NCBI GenBank assembly: GCA_943356395.1
Contig: CALRFC010000020.1
Span: 1 to 11,693, forward strand
DNA: 11,693 bases
Reading direction: 5' to 3'
Source: Candidatus Nomurabacteria bacterium
GTDB taxonomy: Bacteria; Patescibacteriota; Minisyncoccia; Phycocordibacterales; UBA9973
A model generated the notes under the pieces. The model was given only the letters and a program-made list of their open reading frames with translations. It made no database searches and was not told the DNA's origin. Made by a program: the position numbers and the translations under genes. Positions 5,564 to 11,049 of the stretch are shown here, one piece after another (position 1 is the first letter of the stretch; each line of letters begins with the position of its first letter).

Positions 5564-5605
5564 TACTTAGTAGAATTGGAGCGAAGCGAACAATTATACT
5601 TAGTA
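5564..5605. repeat. REP-like palindrome with GAGCGAAGCGAA loop
   Basis: TACTTAGTAGAATTG (5564-5578) pairs at 13 of 15 positions with CAATTATACTTAGTA (5591-5605), leaving a 12-nt loop. TTAGTA also occurs a third time at 5622-5627. From memory, palindromes with this kind of loop are common between genes in CPR contigs; copy number in this genome cannot be judged here. Confidence 0.5.
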
Positions 5606-5642
5606 ACTCGTGAGGTAAGTGTTAGTAAATACAATAAAATAC

Positions 5643-5684
5643 AATATTACATTTAACAAACAGGGGTTTGTTAAATGTAATATT
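5643..5684. repeat. Perfect 19-bp inverted repeat with 4-nt loop
   Basis: AATATTACATTTAACAAAC (5643-5661) is followed by AGGG (5662-5665) and then its exact reverse complement (5666-5684). No T tract follows, so it is not a standard terminator. It lies about 75 bp before the transketolase start. It may be a recombination or replication site, a transposon end, or a regulatory RNA hairpin. Confidence 0.75.
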
Positions 5685-5713
5685 ATCAAACAACACATAT
5701 CGTAGTTTCCATC

Positions 5714-5753
5714 TGTGTAAAAACACATCCTGTTCTTTCAAATATGCTAAAAT
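5714..5753 (+). promoter_or_regulatory. Transketolase promoter: extended -10 with upstream dyad
   Basis: TGC-TAAAAT (5745-5753) is a strong extended -10 whose last base is 6 nt before the GTG start, predicting transcription from the first base of the start codon (5760). There is no -35 hexamer; instead a dyad TGTGT-AAAA-ACACA (5714-5727) is centred about 40 bp before the start, a position typical of activator sites. Confidence 0.55.
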
Positions 5754-5759
5754 AAAAGC

Positions 5760-6623
5760 GTGTTAACCGACAAACAAATTATCGATTTAGAAACGAAAGC
5801 GAACAAAATAAGGATGTCCATCATCGAGATGCTCGTGGAAGCCGGTTCGGGGCACACGGCGGGACCGCTCGGCATGGCAGATATTTTTACCCTGCTTTTC
5901 TTCCACACGCTCAAGCACGATCCGAAACGACCGGACTGGCCGGAGCGCGACCGTCTTGTTCTCTCAAACGGCCATATCTGCCCAGTCTATTACGCAACAA
6001 TGGCGCATGCGGGCTACATGCCCGTGTCCGAGCTCTTGACCCTCCGTAAGTTTGGCACGCGCCTCCAAGGCCATCCGCACCGCGAATATATGCCGTGGCT
6101 CGAGACTTCTTCCGGACCTCTTGGTGCCGGACTCTCACAGGCCGTCGGTATGGCTTTGGCTGATCGTCTCGACAACGGCGTCGGTACGGAAAAAACGATT
6201 TATGCTCTTCTTTCCGACGGCGAACACGACGAAGGCAATACATGGGAAGCGATACTTCTCGCCGGCAAGGAAAAGCTTCGCAATCTAATCGCCGTTGTCG
6301 ATCGCAACAACATCCAGATCGACGGCTTCACGGAAAATGTCATGCCTTTGGGCGATTTGGGTGCTAAGTATGCGACATTCGGCTGGCATGTGCAGGAAAT
6401 CGACGGTCACAATTTCGAGGCAATCGACGCGGCGATCAACAAAGCCAAAGCAGTGTACGAAAAACCGTCCGTCATCATCGCCCGCACGATTCCCGGCAAG
6501 GGCGTGAAAGAATTCGAGCGCGACTTCCACTGGCACGGCAAACCGCCGTCAAAAGAAGAAGCTTCTATGGCGCTTAAAGAACTTCGAACACTGGGCGGAA
6601 GGATTAAGAGCGAGCATCAATAA
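5760..6623 (+). CDS. Transketolase, N-terminal (thiamine diphosphate-binding) subunit
   Basis: Transketolase moves two-carbon ketol units between sugar phosphates in the non-oxidative pentose phosphate pathway. Here it is split into two genes; this 287-residue half binds the diphosphate side of thiamine diphosphate. Visible motifs are GSGHTAGPLG (29-38), LSNGH (68-72), HPHR (105-108), SSGPLGAGLSQAVGMA (117-132), and SDGEHDEGN (152-160) followed by DRNN (181-184), the metal and cofactor motif. The first Gly of the classical GDG is Ser, a variant I recall from related split enzymes. GTG 5760 is chosen because MLTDKQIIDLETKANKIRMSIIEML aligns with the family N-terminus and the -10 lies just upstream. 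The partner subunit starts 412 bp downstream, beyond an inserted cassette. Confidence 0.93.
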   Translation: MLTDKQIIDLETKANKIRMSIIEMLVEAGSGHTAGPLGMADIFTLLFFHTLKHDPKRPDWPERDRLVLSNGHICPVYYATMAHAGYMPVSELLTLRKFGTRLQGHPHREYMPWLETSSGPLGAGLSQAVGMALADRLDNGVGTEKTIYALLSDGEHDEGNTWEAILLAGKEKLRNLIAVVDRNNIQIDGFTENVMPLGDLGAKYATFGWHVQEIDGHNFEAIDAAINKAKAVYEKPSVIIARTIPGKGVKEFERDFHWHGKPPSKEEASMALKELRTLGGRIKSEHQ

Positions 6624-6625
6624 AA

Positions 6626-6660
6626 CTAGGCGCTAGGCTTTAGGCAATTAGGCTCTAGCT
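6626..6660 (+). repeat. Left terminal heptad repeat of the cassette
   Basis: Four TAGGC units with 2-3 nt spacers are followed by TAGC units up to the start of the enclosed gene. No Shine-Dalgarno sequence separates it from the ATG at 6670. Confidence 0.75.
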
Positions 6661-6669
6661 AATAGCAAT

Positions 6670-7011
6670 ATGAAAACATATAAGGATCTGATTGTTTGGC
6701 AAAAGTCGATATTGCTTGCACAAGAAATCTATTCGCTTACCGAGAAATTTCCTAAAGAAGAAATTTTTGGTCTGACTTCTCAAATGCGAAGGTCTGCTGT
6801 TTCCATACCGTCAAACATTGCTGAAGGTAAGATGCGGGGAAGTGCCGCGGAGTTTAAAAGATTTTTGTCGATAGCTTTTGCTTCCGGGGCTGAACTTGAG
6901 ACACAAATATTGATATCAAAAAAGTTACCAAAGACTGAAAAATTGAACTATAATGTATCCGATTCTCTGCTTGAAGAGGTGATGAAAATGTTGAACAAGC
7001 TAACTGCCTAG
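6670..7011 (+). CDS. Four-helix-bundle protein (S23/IVP, TIGR02436-like)
   Basis: The 113-residue product matches the small four-helix-bundle family first seen in 23S rRNA intervening sequences: MKTYKDLIVWQKSILLAQEIYSLTEKFPKEE, FGLTSQMRRSAVSIPSNIAEGKMRGS (about 54-79), and a C-terminal helix ending LLEEVMKMLNKLTA. The family's molecular role is not settled; relatives include nucleic-acid-binding accessory proteins of diversity-generating retroelements. Its stop codon TAG is supplied by the right terminal repeat. Codon use is clearly AT-richer than in the flanking transketolase genes, which suggests separate origin. It interrupts the transketolase gene pair and is unlikely to take part in that reaction. 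Family assignment is firm; function is unknown. Confidence 0.92.
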   Translation: MKTYKDLIVWQKSILLAQEIYSLTEKFPKEEIFGLTSQMRRSAVSIPSNIAEGKMRGSAAEFKRFLSIAFASGAELETQILISKKLPKTEKLNYNVSDSLLEEVMKMLNKLTA

Positions 7012-7032
7012 CGCCTAAAGCCTAGTGCCTAG
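7006..7032 (+). repeat. Right terminal heptad repeat of the cassette
   Basis: Four GCCTA units at 7-nt spacing (7006, 7013, 7020 and 7027) form the inverted counterpart of the left end. It overlaps the last codon and stop of the four-helix-bundle gene and ends 3 nt before the next start codon. Confidence 0.75.
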
Positions 7033-7035
7033 ATA

Positions 7036-8040
7036 ATGCTAAATCCCAATCTAAAACTAAACCCTTCCGCTCTCTCCGATTCTGTCGAGCAGATTCCTAT
7101 TCGTAAGGGATTCGGCGAAGGGCTTGCGAAGGCGGGCGAGACCGAAAATGATGTCGTTGCCCTCTGCGCCGATCTCACGGAATCGACACAGATGCATTTC
7201 TTCAAGGAGAAATTTCCGGAGCGGTTCGTGGAAATCGGCGTGGCCGAGCAGAATCTGGTCACGGTCGCTTCCGGCACGGCGGCCATGGGCAAGCGGCCCT
7301 TCGTCTCCTCCTACGCCATGTTTTCTCCGGGCCGCAACTGGGAGCAGATCAGGACGACGATTACCTACAACGATCGGCCGGTCGTCATCGTGGGCTCGCA
7401 CGCCGGCGTTTCTGTCGGCCCCGACGGCGGAACGCATCAAGCGATAGAAGACATTGCACTCATGCGCGTCTTGCCGAATATGGTGGTGGTTTCGCCATGC
7501 GATGCCATTGAGGCCAAGAAGGCGACGCTCGCTCTTGCCGGCGCGCCTGATTGGAAAGACAAGCCCGCATACCTGCGCCTCGCGCGCGAAAAAACGGGCA
7601 TCATGACGACGGAAGAAACGCCATTTGAAATCGGCAAAGCGCAAATTTTTTGGCAGCCGGACGGACTCGCGCATGTGGGAATCGTGGCGACAGGCGCGCT
7701 CGTACGGAACGCCATGCTTGCGGCGCAGGATCTCGAGAAGAAGGGGATCCGCGTCAAAGTCTTGAACATGACGACGATCAAGCCGCTCGATACCGAGGCA
7801 TTGATTGCGCTTGCGAAAGAAACGAAGCGCATCGTAACGGTGGAAGAGCATCAGATCGTCGGCGGATTGGGCGGCGCAGTCGCGGAATGTCTCGCCGCGA
7901 ATTTTCCCGTGCCGATCGAATTCATCGGCGTCCACGATCGCTACGGCCAGTCGGGCACTCCGGATGAGCTCATAAAGCATTACGGAATGGATCGGGAATC
8001 GATCAAGCTCGCCATATTGAAGATTATGGACAGAAAATAG
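7036..8040 (+). CDS. Transketolase, C-terminal (pyrimidine-binding) subunit
   Basis: This is the second half of the split transketolase, 334 residues, holding the pyrimidine-binding domain and the C-terminal domain. The catalytic Glu that activates thiamine diphosphate is in VEIGVAEQNL (Glu71). Other family segments are SSYAMFSPGRNWEQIRTTI (91-109), GSHAGVSVGPDGGTHQAIEDIALMR (120-144) and, in the C-terminal domain, MTTIKPLD and VEEHQIVGGLGGAVAE. It should form a heterotetramer with the upstream subunit. ATG 7036 fits the typical start (MLNPNLKLNP) and lies 3 nt after the cassette's right repeat, so the native ribosome binding region was probably displaced; no Shine-Dalgarno sequence is visible. 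DXP synthase is a related family, but the split layout and motifs favour transketolase. Confidence 0.93.
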   Translation: MLNPNLKLNPSALSDSVEQIPIRKGFGEGLAKAGETENDVVALCADLTESTQMHFFKEKFPERFVEIGVAEQNLVTVASGTAAMGKRPFVSSYAMFSPGRNWEQIRTTITYNDRPVVIVGSHAGVSVGPDGGTHQAIEDIALMRVLPNMVVVSPCDAIEAKKATLALAGAPDWKDKPAYLRLAREKTGIMTTEETPFEIGKAQIFWQPDGLAHVGIVATGALVRNAMLAAQDLEKKGIRVKVLNMTTIKPLDTEALIALAKETKRIVTVEEHQIVGGLGGAVAECLAANFPVPIEFIGVHDRYGQSGTPDELIKHYGMDRESIKLAILKIMDRK

Positions 8041-8042
8041 TA

Positions 8043-8068
8043 TGGTATACTTTGGAAGTATCCAAAGT
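8043..8068 (+). promoter_or_regulatory. Candidate promoter with overlapping dyads upstream of the small membrane protein gene
   Basis: TGG-TATACT (8043-8051) is an extended -10 just after the transketolase stop. Two palindromes overlap it: ATACTT-TGG-AAGTAT (8047-8061) and ACTTTGG (8049-8055) with CCAAAGT (8062-8068). The second would also form a hairpin in the predicted transcript. Confidence 0.45.
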
Positions 8069-8085
8069 GGGATTTTGAAACAGAG

Positions 8086-8113
8086 TTTTATCTTTTATTT
8101 TTTATCTTTTATT
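8086..8113 (+). repeat. 7-nt tandem repeats upstream of the small membrane protein gene
   Basis: Four consecutive heptads alternate TTTTATC and TTTTATT, which amounts to a perfect 14-nt unit repeated twice. They end eight bases before the ATG, and no Shine-Dalgarno sequence is seen. Confidence 0.75.
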
Positions 8114-8121
8114 TTCCTATC

Positions 8122-8382
8122 ATGAGCATCAATTTCCACCACAAAGCATTGCATGCGGAAGACATCGTCGGCTGGTACGGCGTTTTTGCGATTGTCGTCG
8201 CATATGTTCTAGTCAGTTTCCAGATAATCGGCGTCGAAAGTTTTTGGTATCAATTGCTCAATCTTACCGGCTCGCTCGGCATCATTTCCATCGCCTACAA
8301 GCACAAAGACTACCAGCCACTCCTTCTCAATCTCATCTGGGCGGCGGTCGCGCTTTTCCTATTGTTTAAAGTACTCATGTAA
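8122..8382 (+). CDS. Small three-helix membrane protein, CBU_0592-like family
   Basis: The 86-residue product has a short polar N-terminus (1-14), then three hydrophobic helices at about 15-37, 42-58 and 66-85, with the family-like pattern GWYGVFAIVVAYVLVSF, FWYQLLNLTGSLGIISIAYKHKDYQPLLLNLIW. From memory this matches the small CBU_0592-type membrane proteins, whose function is unknown. It lies 81 bp after the transketolase C subunit gene with its own candidate promoter and heptad spacer, and is closed by a strong bidirectional terminator. Nothing in it suggests an enzyme. The membrane call is secure; the family assignment is moderate. Confidence 0.82.
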   Translation: MSINFHHKALHAEDIVGWYGVFAIVVAYVLVSFQIIGVESFWYQLLNLTGSLGIISIAYKHKDYQPLLLNLIWAAVALFLLFKVLM

Positions 8383-8409
8383 AAACGCCCCGCGCTCGCG
8401 GGGCGTTTT
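8382..8409. terminator. Bidirectional intrinsic terminator between convergent genes
   Basis: AAAACGCCCCGCG (8382-8394) is the exact reverse complement of CGCGGGGCGTTTT (8397-8409). The element starts on the last base of one stop codon and ends on the last base of the stop codon of the opposing gene, so it serves both. Confidence 0.92.
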
Positions 8410-9059
8410 CAATTCTGCTGTTCCGGACCGATGATCCGGAACATTTTTAACATCTTTCTCGCTTCGACTATCTCTTCCGTTATCGCCTCACGGCTGGTAT
8501 CAAGTTCTGCACGCTTTTTCTTGTGGGCATCCATTTCATCCGAATGCACCGATACGGAGCTATTCGCGCGGCCGACCTCTTCCGCGCCGGCGCGTTCGCT
8601 CATCTTCTTCAGATCTTGCATATAGCGTTCTTGTATCTTGCGTCGCTCCTCCTCCATTTCAAATCCTTCTCGGGCGGAAAGATTCGAAAGTTCCTGCTCC
8701 TTGAGCTCAAGTTCCCGTATCCGCGCCTCGATCTCGGCAATCTTGTCTTCACGGTGCTCTTTTGCTATCACGGTCTCATACGCCGCTCGTTCCGCAATTC
8801 TTTCTTGTTCCATTTCCTCCGTCGCGGTTTCGTTCATGTCATCCACTCTGGATGAGTCGTGGATGAGTTGGTGCTTCTTGATATCGGTCGGGAGGGTATC
8901 ATCTTCGGTATATACATGCGATTTCTTCTCTTCCGGTTCGTTGTATATGTCGGTCGAACGCAGCTCCTCGGTCTTCTCCTCCAAATGCTTCCGAGAGAGT
9001 TCTTTTGTCGCCCGAAACTCATCTTTATCCATACCTTTTTTGTATGCATCGAATGTCAT
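8409..9059 (-). CDS. Charged coiled-coil protein of unknown function
   Basis: I do not recognise a family for this 216-residue protein. It has no signal peptide or membrane segment. Residues 1-75 are polar and probably disordered. Residues about 78-157 are strongly heptad-like and rich in Glu, Arg and Lys (EEMEQERIAERAAYE, KIAEIEARIRELELKEQELS), and a second helical stretch runs 178-206 after a Ser-rich break near 165-173. It ends TGA inside the shared terminator region. Its start lies 10 bp after the stop of the upstream sugar kinase gene, so the two are likely co-transcribed; the pairing may be simple read-through. It could be a cytoplasmic scaffold or nucleoid-associated protein, which is only a guess from its shape. 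Confidence 0.75.
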   Translation of the reverse strand: MTFDAYKKGMDKDEFRATKELSRKHLEEKTEELRSTDIYNEPEEKKSHVYTEDDTLPTDIKKHQLIHDSSRVDDMNETATEEMEQERIAERAAYETVIAKEHREDKIAEIEARIRELELKEQELSNLSAREGFEMEEERRKIQERYMQDLKKMSERAGAEEVGRANSSVSVHSDEMDAHKKKRAELDTSREAITEEIVEARKMLKMFRIIGPEQQN

Positions 9060-9069
9060 ATGGTTTCGG

Positions 9070-10080
9070 TTATATCTCTTTTAATTTATAATCCTCCGGC
9101 GCTTTGGCGAGATATTCTTGTATTTTCTCCGCCGACAAGAGGCCTTCCTGTGCGGCCACGAATTGCGTGACGGACATGCTGTTTATCGGTGCCCACAATA
9201 GAGCTTCTTCGAGCGATTTGCCCATGGCGAGGCAGGAAACGATGGTGGACGCGTAGGCATCACCCGCGCCAGTGCGTTCGACAGGCGTGTGTGGATAAAT
9301 CGGCATGAAGAAATATTTTCCGTCGGCACTCCGCGCATACGCGCCTTTGATGCCGTCCGTCATGACGACGATTTTCGGGCCGAGCGCCGCGAGCTTGTCC
9401 ATCAATTCCTTGTGTCCGACATCGCCTTCGGGTGCTTTGTTCTCGAGACCCAAGATCCTCTGCGCTTCTTCCACATTGCAGAAAAAGATTTCGCTTCGCG
9501 CATAAATGTCTTTCAAATGTTCCGTCCCGAGCTTCATCTGAAATGTGCCGGGCTGGAAGGCGAGTTTGGTATCAGAATTTTCACCGAGCCACTTTGCGAT
9601 CTCATGATGAAAATTTTCCGTGTTCACGCCAAGCGATGACAAGTAAATCCACTTCGGTCTGTTTTCGCCCAAAACGGGCATATGCCTCTCATACGCCGAA
9701 TGATTGACCAAGATCGTGCGTTCCGGCCCATACCAAAGAACATAGTGATAGTTCGTCGGCAAGGTCGCGTCGCGCTCCACAAAGTCTCGCGCGACGCCGT
9801 CACGCTCGAGCGATTTCAAACAAGCCTCGCCGTTCTCATAGTTGCCGATCGTTGCCGACCGTGCCGGTTTCAAACCGAGCCGCGCCGCCCCAACCGCTGC
9901 ATTCGGACTGTTGCCCACAGCATACACGACTTTGTGAAATTCGAATGGCACCTTGTCGCCAAAGCGCACGCAGAGCTTGCAGTTTTCCTGGTCGATGTCG
10001 CAAAACGCTTCGGCATCCTTGAGCCGTATAAAATCGTCCACCACGATGTCGCCAATGGCGAGAATGTCTATTTCGTTCAT
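9070..10080 (-). CDS. PfkB-family carbohydrate kinase
   Basis: PfkB/ribokinase-family enzymes phosphorylate sugars or nucleosides with ATP. The 336 residues start with the family's first strand (ILAIGDIVVDDFI, 6-18), carry the substrate-side motif VGNSPNAAVGAARLG (55-69), NVEEA (202-206), a VVMTDGIKGAYA ATP-side segment, and the signature ERTGAGDAYASTIVSCLAMG (268-287), whose GAGD (271-274) forms the anion hole with Asp274 as catalytic base. Substrate cannot be read from sequence; fructose-6-phosphate, ribose and adenosine are all possible. Many CPR genomes lack classical phosphofructokinase, and transketolase and aldolase genes lie nearby, so a role as 6-phosphofructokinase is attractive but unproven. 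Start ATG 10080 sits 6 nt after an extended -10. The coiled-coil gene follows after 10 bp. Confidence 0.9.
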   Translation of the reverse strand: MNEIDILAIGDIVVDDFIRLKDAEAFCDIDQENCKLCVRFGDKVPFEFHKVVYAVGNSPNAAVGAARLGLKPARSATIGNYENGEACLKSLERDGVARDFVERDATLPTNYHYVLWYGPERTILVNHSAYERHMPVLGENRPKWIYLSSLGVNTENFHHEIAKWLGENSDTKLAFQPGTFQMKLGTEHLKDIYARSEIFFCNVEEAQRILGLENKAPEGDVGHKELMDKLAALGPKIVVMTDGIKGAYARSADGKYFFMPIYPHTPVERTGAGDAYASTIVSCLAMGKSLEEALLWAPINSMSVTQFVAAQEGLLSAEKIQEYLAKAPEDYKLKEI

Positions 10081-10086
10081 GGGACT

Positions 10087-10095
10087 ATTTTAGCA
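10087..10095 (-). promoter_or_regulatory. Promoter of the PfkB kinase gene (extended -10)
   Basis: On the minus strand TGC-TAAAAT ends exactly 6 nt before the ATG, the same element and spacing as the transketolase promoter. Predicted transcription starts at the A of the start codon, giving a leaderless mRNA. No clear -35 is seen. Confidence 0.55.
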
Positions 10096-10129
10096 TGAAA
10101 AAGCTCTACAAAAAGGGGATTTTATATGC

Positions 10130-10160
10130 TTGACAAACTAGTATAAAAATGCTAGTCTGT
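10130..10160 (+). promoter_or_regulatory. Strong promoter with dyad operator upstream of the orphan membrane protein gene
   Basis: TTGACA (10130-10135) and TAGTCT (10153-10158) are 17 bp apart, with TGC before the -10. An inverted repeat ACA-a-ACTAG (10133-10141) and CTAGT-c-TGT (10152-10160) covers most of the -35, the spacer edges and the -10, as expected of a repressor site. The predicted start near 10165 gives a 21-nt leader. Confidence 0.65.
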
Positions 10161-10185
10161 GCTCGGACCAAAAAATTTTTAACAA

Positions 10186-10974
10186 ATGAAAAATATGTTT
10201 CTTGCGATCATGCTTTTGCCGAGTCTGGCATTTGCGGATCAACCCAAAACAACAATAGATTACGAACTTAAAAATTCGAAAATCTACAAGATTGAAAAAG
10301 TCAGCATGGAACTCACTCTATCATTGCCGAAACAATTCGACAGTATGAATCTTCAGGGTGAGAACACCATCAAGACAACTCAAACCTACAGCCGCGTCGT
10401 TGATTCATTCAAGGTCATCGGTGCTACAGAAAAAACTGCATGGCGAGTTGGGATGCAAAAGGCGTATGATCGCCCCGGCCTAAAAACTGTCTTTGACAGC
10501 ACTGAGCAATACTTTGATGCCAGATTCCTACTCTGGGCAAAGTATAATCATGTCAAAGAAATTTGCGAATTTGATCCAAAATACAAAGTATTCACTTTCG
10601 ATCGTGAGGGGACTACTCCTGAAACGAAGATATTTTGGTTTAGATTTCTAGCGAGTTTGGCTTTGATTACTGCATTTATGCGTTGGTGTGTGAATGGGTG
10701 GATTCCAAAAGCGTTTGCGATAAGTAGAAAGGTTTTAGTAACAGTTATTTGGGTTGCAATTATGTATCTTATTTTTCTCCCACTAATTTCTGCTGTTATT
10801 GTTCCGATGTTTTACGGATTCGGTAATAATTTCGTTTTAATCGAGATTACTACATTGAATGATCTGCTCATGCTTTGGGGTTTCTTCTTATTCTTATACT
10901 TACTAGATTTATTTGCTGAAATTGAAAAAGAAAAGAGAAAGCTTAAAGAAATCCAAAAAACAACCTCAAGTTAG
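10186..10974 (+). CDS. Orphan membrane protein with signal peptide, function unknown
   Basis: I do not recognise a family. The 262-residue product has a probable signal peptide (MKNMFLAIMLLPSLAFA, cleavage near 17-18), a polar domain outside the membrane (about 18-147), three hydrophobic segments at about 148-167, 183-212 and 223-243, and a short Lys/Glu-rich tail (245-258) that may be a coil in the cytoplasm. Codon use is more AT-rich than in the ribosomal and sugar genes. It has its own strong promoter with an operator-like dyad and its own terminator, so it is a one-gene unit. This layout suggests a regulated accessory gene, possibly acquired. The start at ATG 10186 fits the signal peptide; no Shine-Dalgarno sequence is seen. 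Confidence 0.78.
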   Translation: MKNMFLAIMLLPSLAFADQPKTTIDYELKNSKIYKIEKVSMELTLSLPKQFDSMNLQGENTIKTTQTYSRVVDSFKVIGATEKTAWRVGMQKAYDRPGLKTVFDSTEQYFDARFLLWAKYNHVKEICEFDPKYKVFTFDREGTTPETKIFWFRFLASLALITAFMRWCVNGWIPKAFAISRKVLVTVIWVAIMYLIFLPLISAVIVPMFYGFGNNFVLIEITTLNDLLMLWGFFLFLYLLDLFAEIEKEKRKLKEIQKTTSS

Positions 10975-10994
10975 TAGTTTTTTCATCTTATTTC

Positions 10995-11022
10995 AAAGCC
11001 CCGCATAACACGGGGCTTTTTT
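10995..11022 (+). terminator. Intrinsic terminator after the orphan membrane protein gene
   Basis: AAAGCCCCG (10995-11003) pairs with CGGGGCTTT (11011-11019) around 7 nt and runs into a six-T tract (11017-11022). Confidence 0.88.
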
Positions 11023-11034
11023 ATTTCCCAAATC

Positions 11035-11043
11035 TGCTATACT
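11035..11043 (+). promoter_or_regulatory. Promoter of the aldolase gene (extended -10)
   Basis: TGC-TATACT ends exactly 6 nt before the ATG at 11050, the third case of this arrangement in the window. It sits 12 bp after the upstream terminator; the place of a -35 is occupied by the terminator's T tract. Confidence 0.55.
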
Positions 11044-11049
11044 TACATC

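Larger units (their letters stand above)
6626..7032 (+). mobile_element. Candidate cassette: four-helix-bundle gene bounded by inverted heptad repeats
   Basis: The left end CTAGGCGCTAGGCTTTAGGC (6626-6645) and the right end (7013-7032) are inverted complements at 19 of 20 positions. Both ends are runs of TAGGC units spaced by 2-3 nt. The segment fits between the stop of the transketolase N subunit (3 nt before) and the start of the C subunit (4 nt after), two genes normally adjacent. The enclosed gene is AT-richer than its neighbours. No transposase is present and no clear target duplication is visible, so mobility would need help from elsewhere. This is an inference. Confidence 0.55.

Noticed and set aside
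5651..5676. Chromosome dimer resolution (dif) site
   Set aside because: One arm resembles a XerD half-site, but the element is a perfect palindrome and dif half-sites are not identical; the location beside ribosomal genes also argues against it.
5643..5690. Rolling-circle origin, because the arms contain a sequence close to TAATATTAC
   Set aside because: In CRESS-type origins the nonamer is in the loop; here it is imperfect and inside the stem, and there is no Rep gene.
5260..5759. tRNA or other known RNA gene in the gene-free stretch
   Set aside because: No cloverleaf, T-loop or other known RNA signature was found; only simple hairpins and terminators.
6626..7032. CRISPR array or IS element at the TAGGC repeats
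   Set aside because: Units are 7 nt with 2-3 nt spacers, far too short for CRISPR, and no transposase is encoded. A possible ATAA target duplication is not flush with the left end.
7057..7980. Open frame of 307 codons on the minus strand opposite the transketolase C subunit
   Set aside because: It mirrors the coding bias of the sense gene and shows no recognisable domain.
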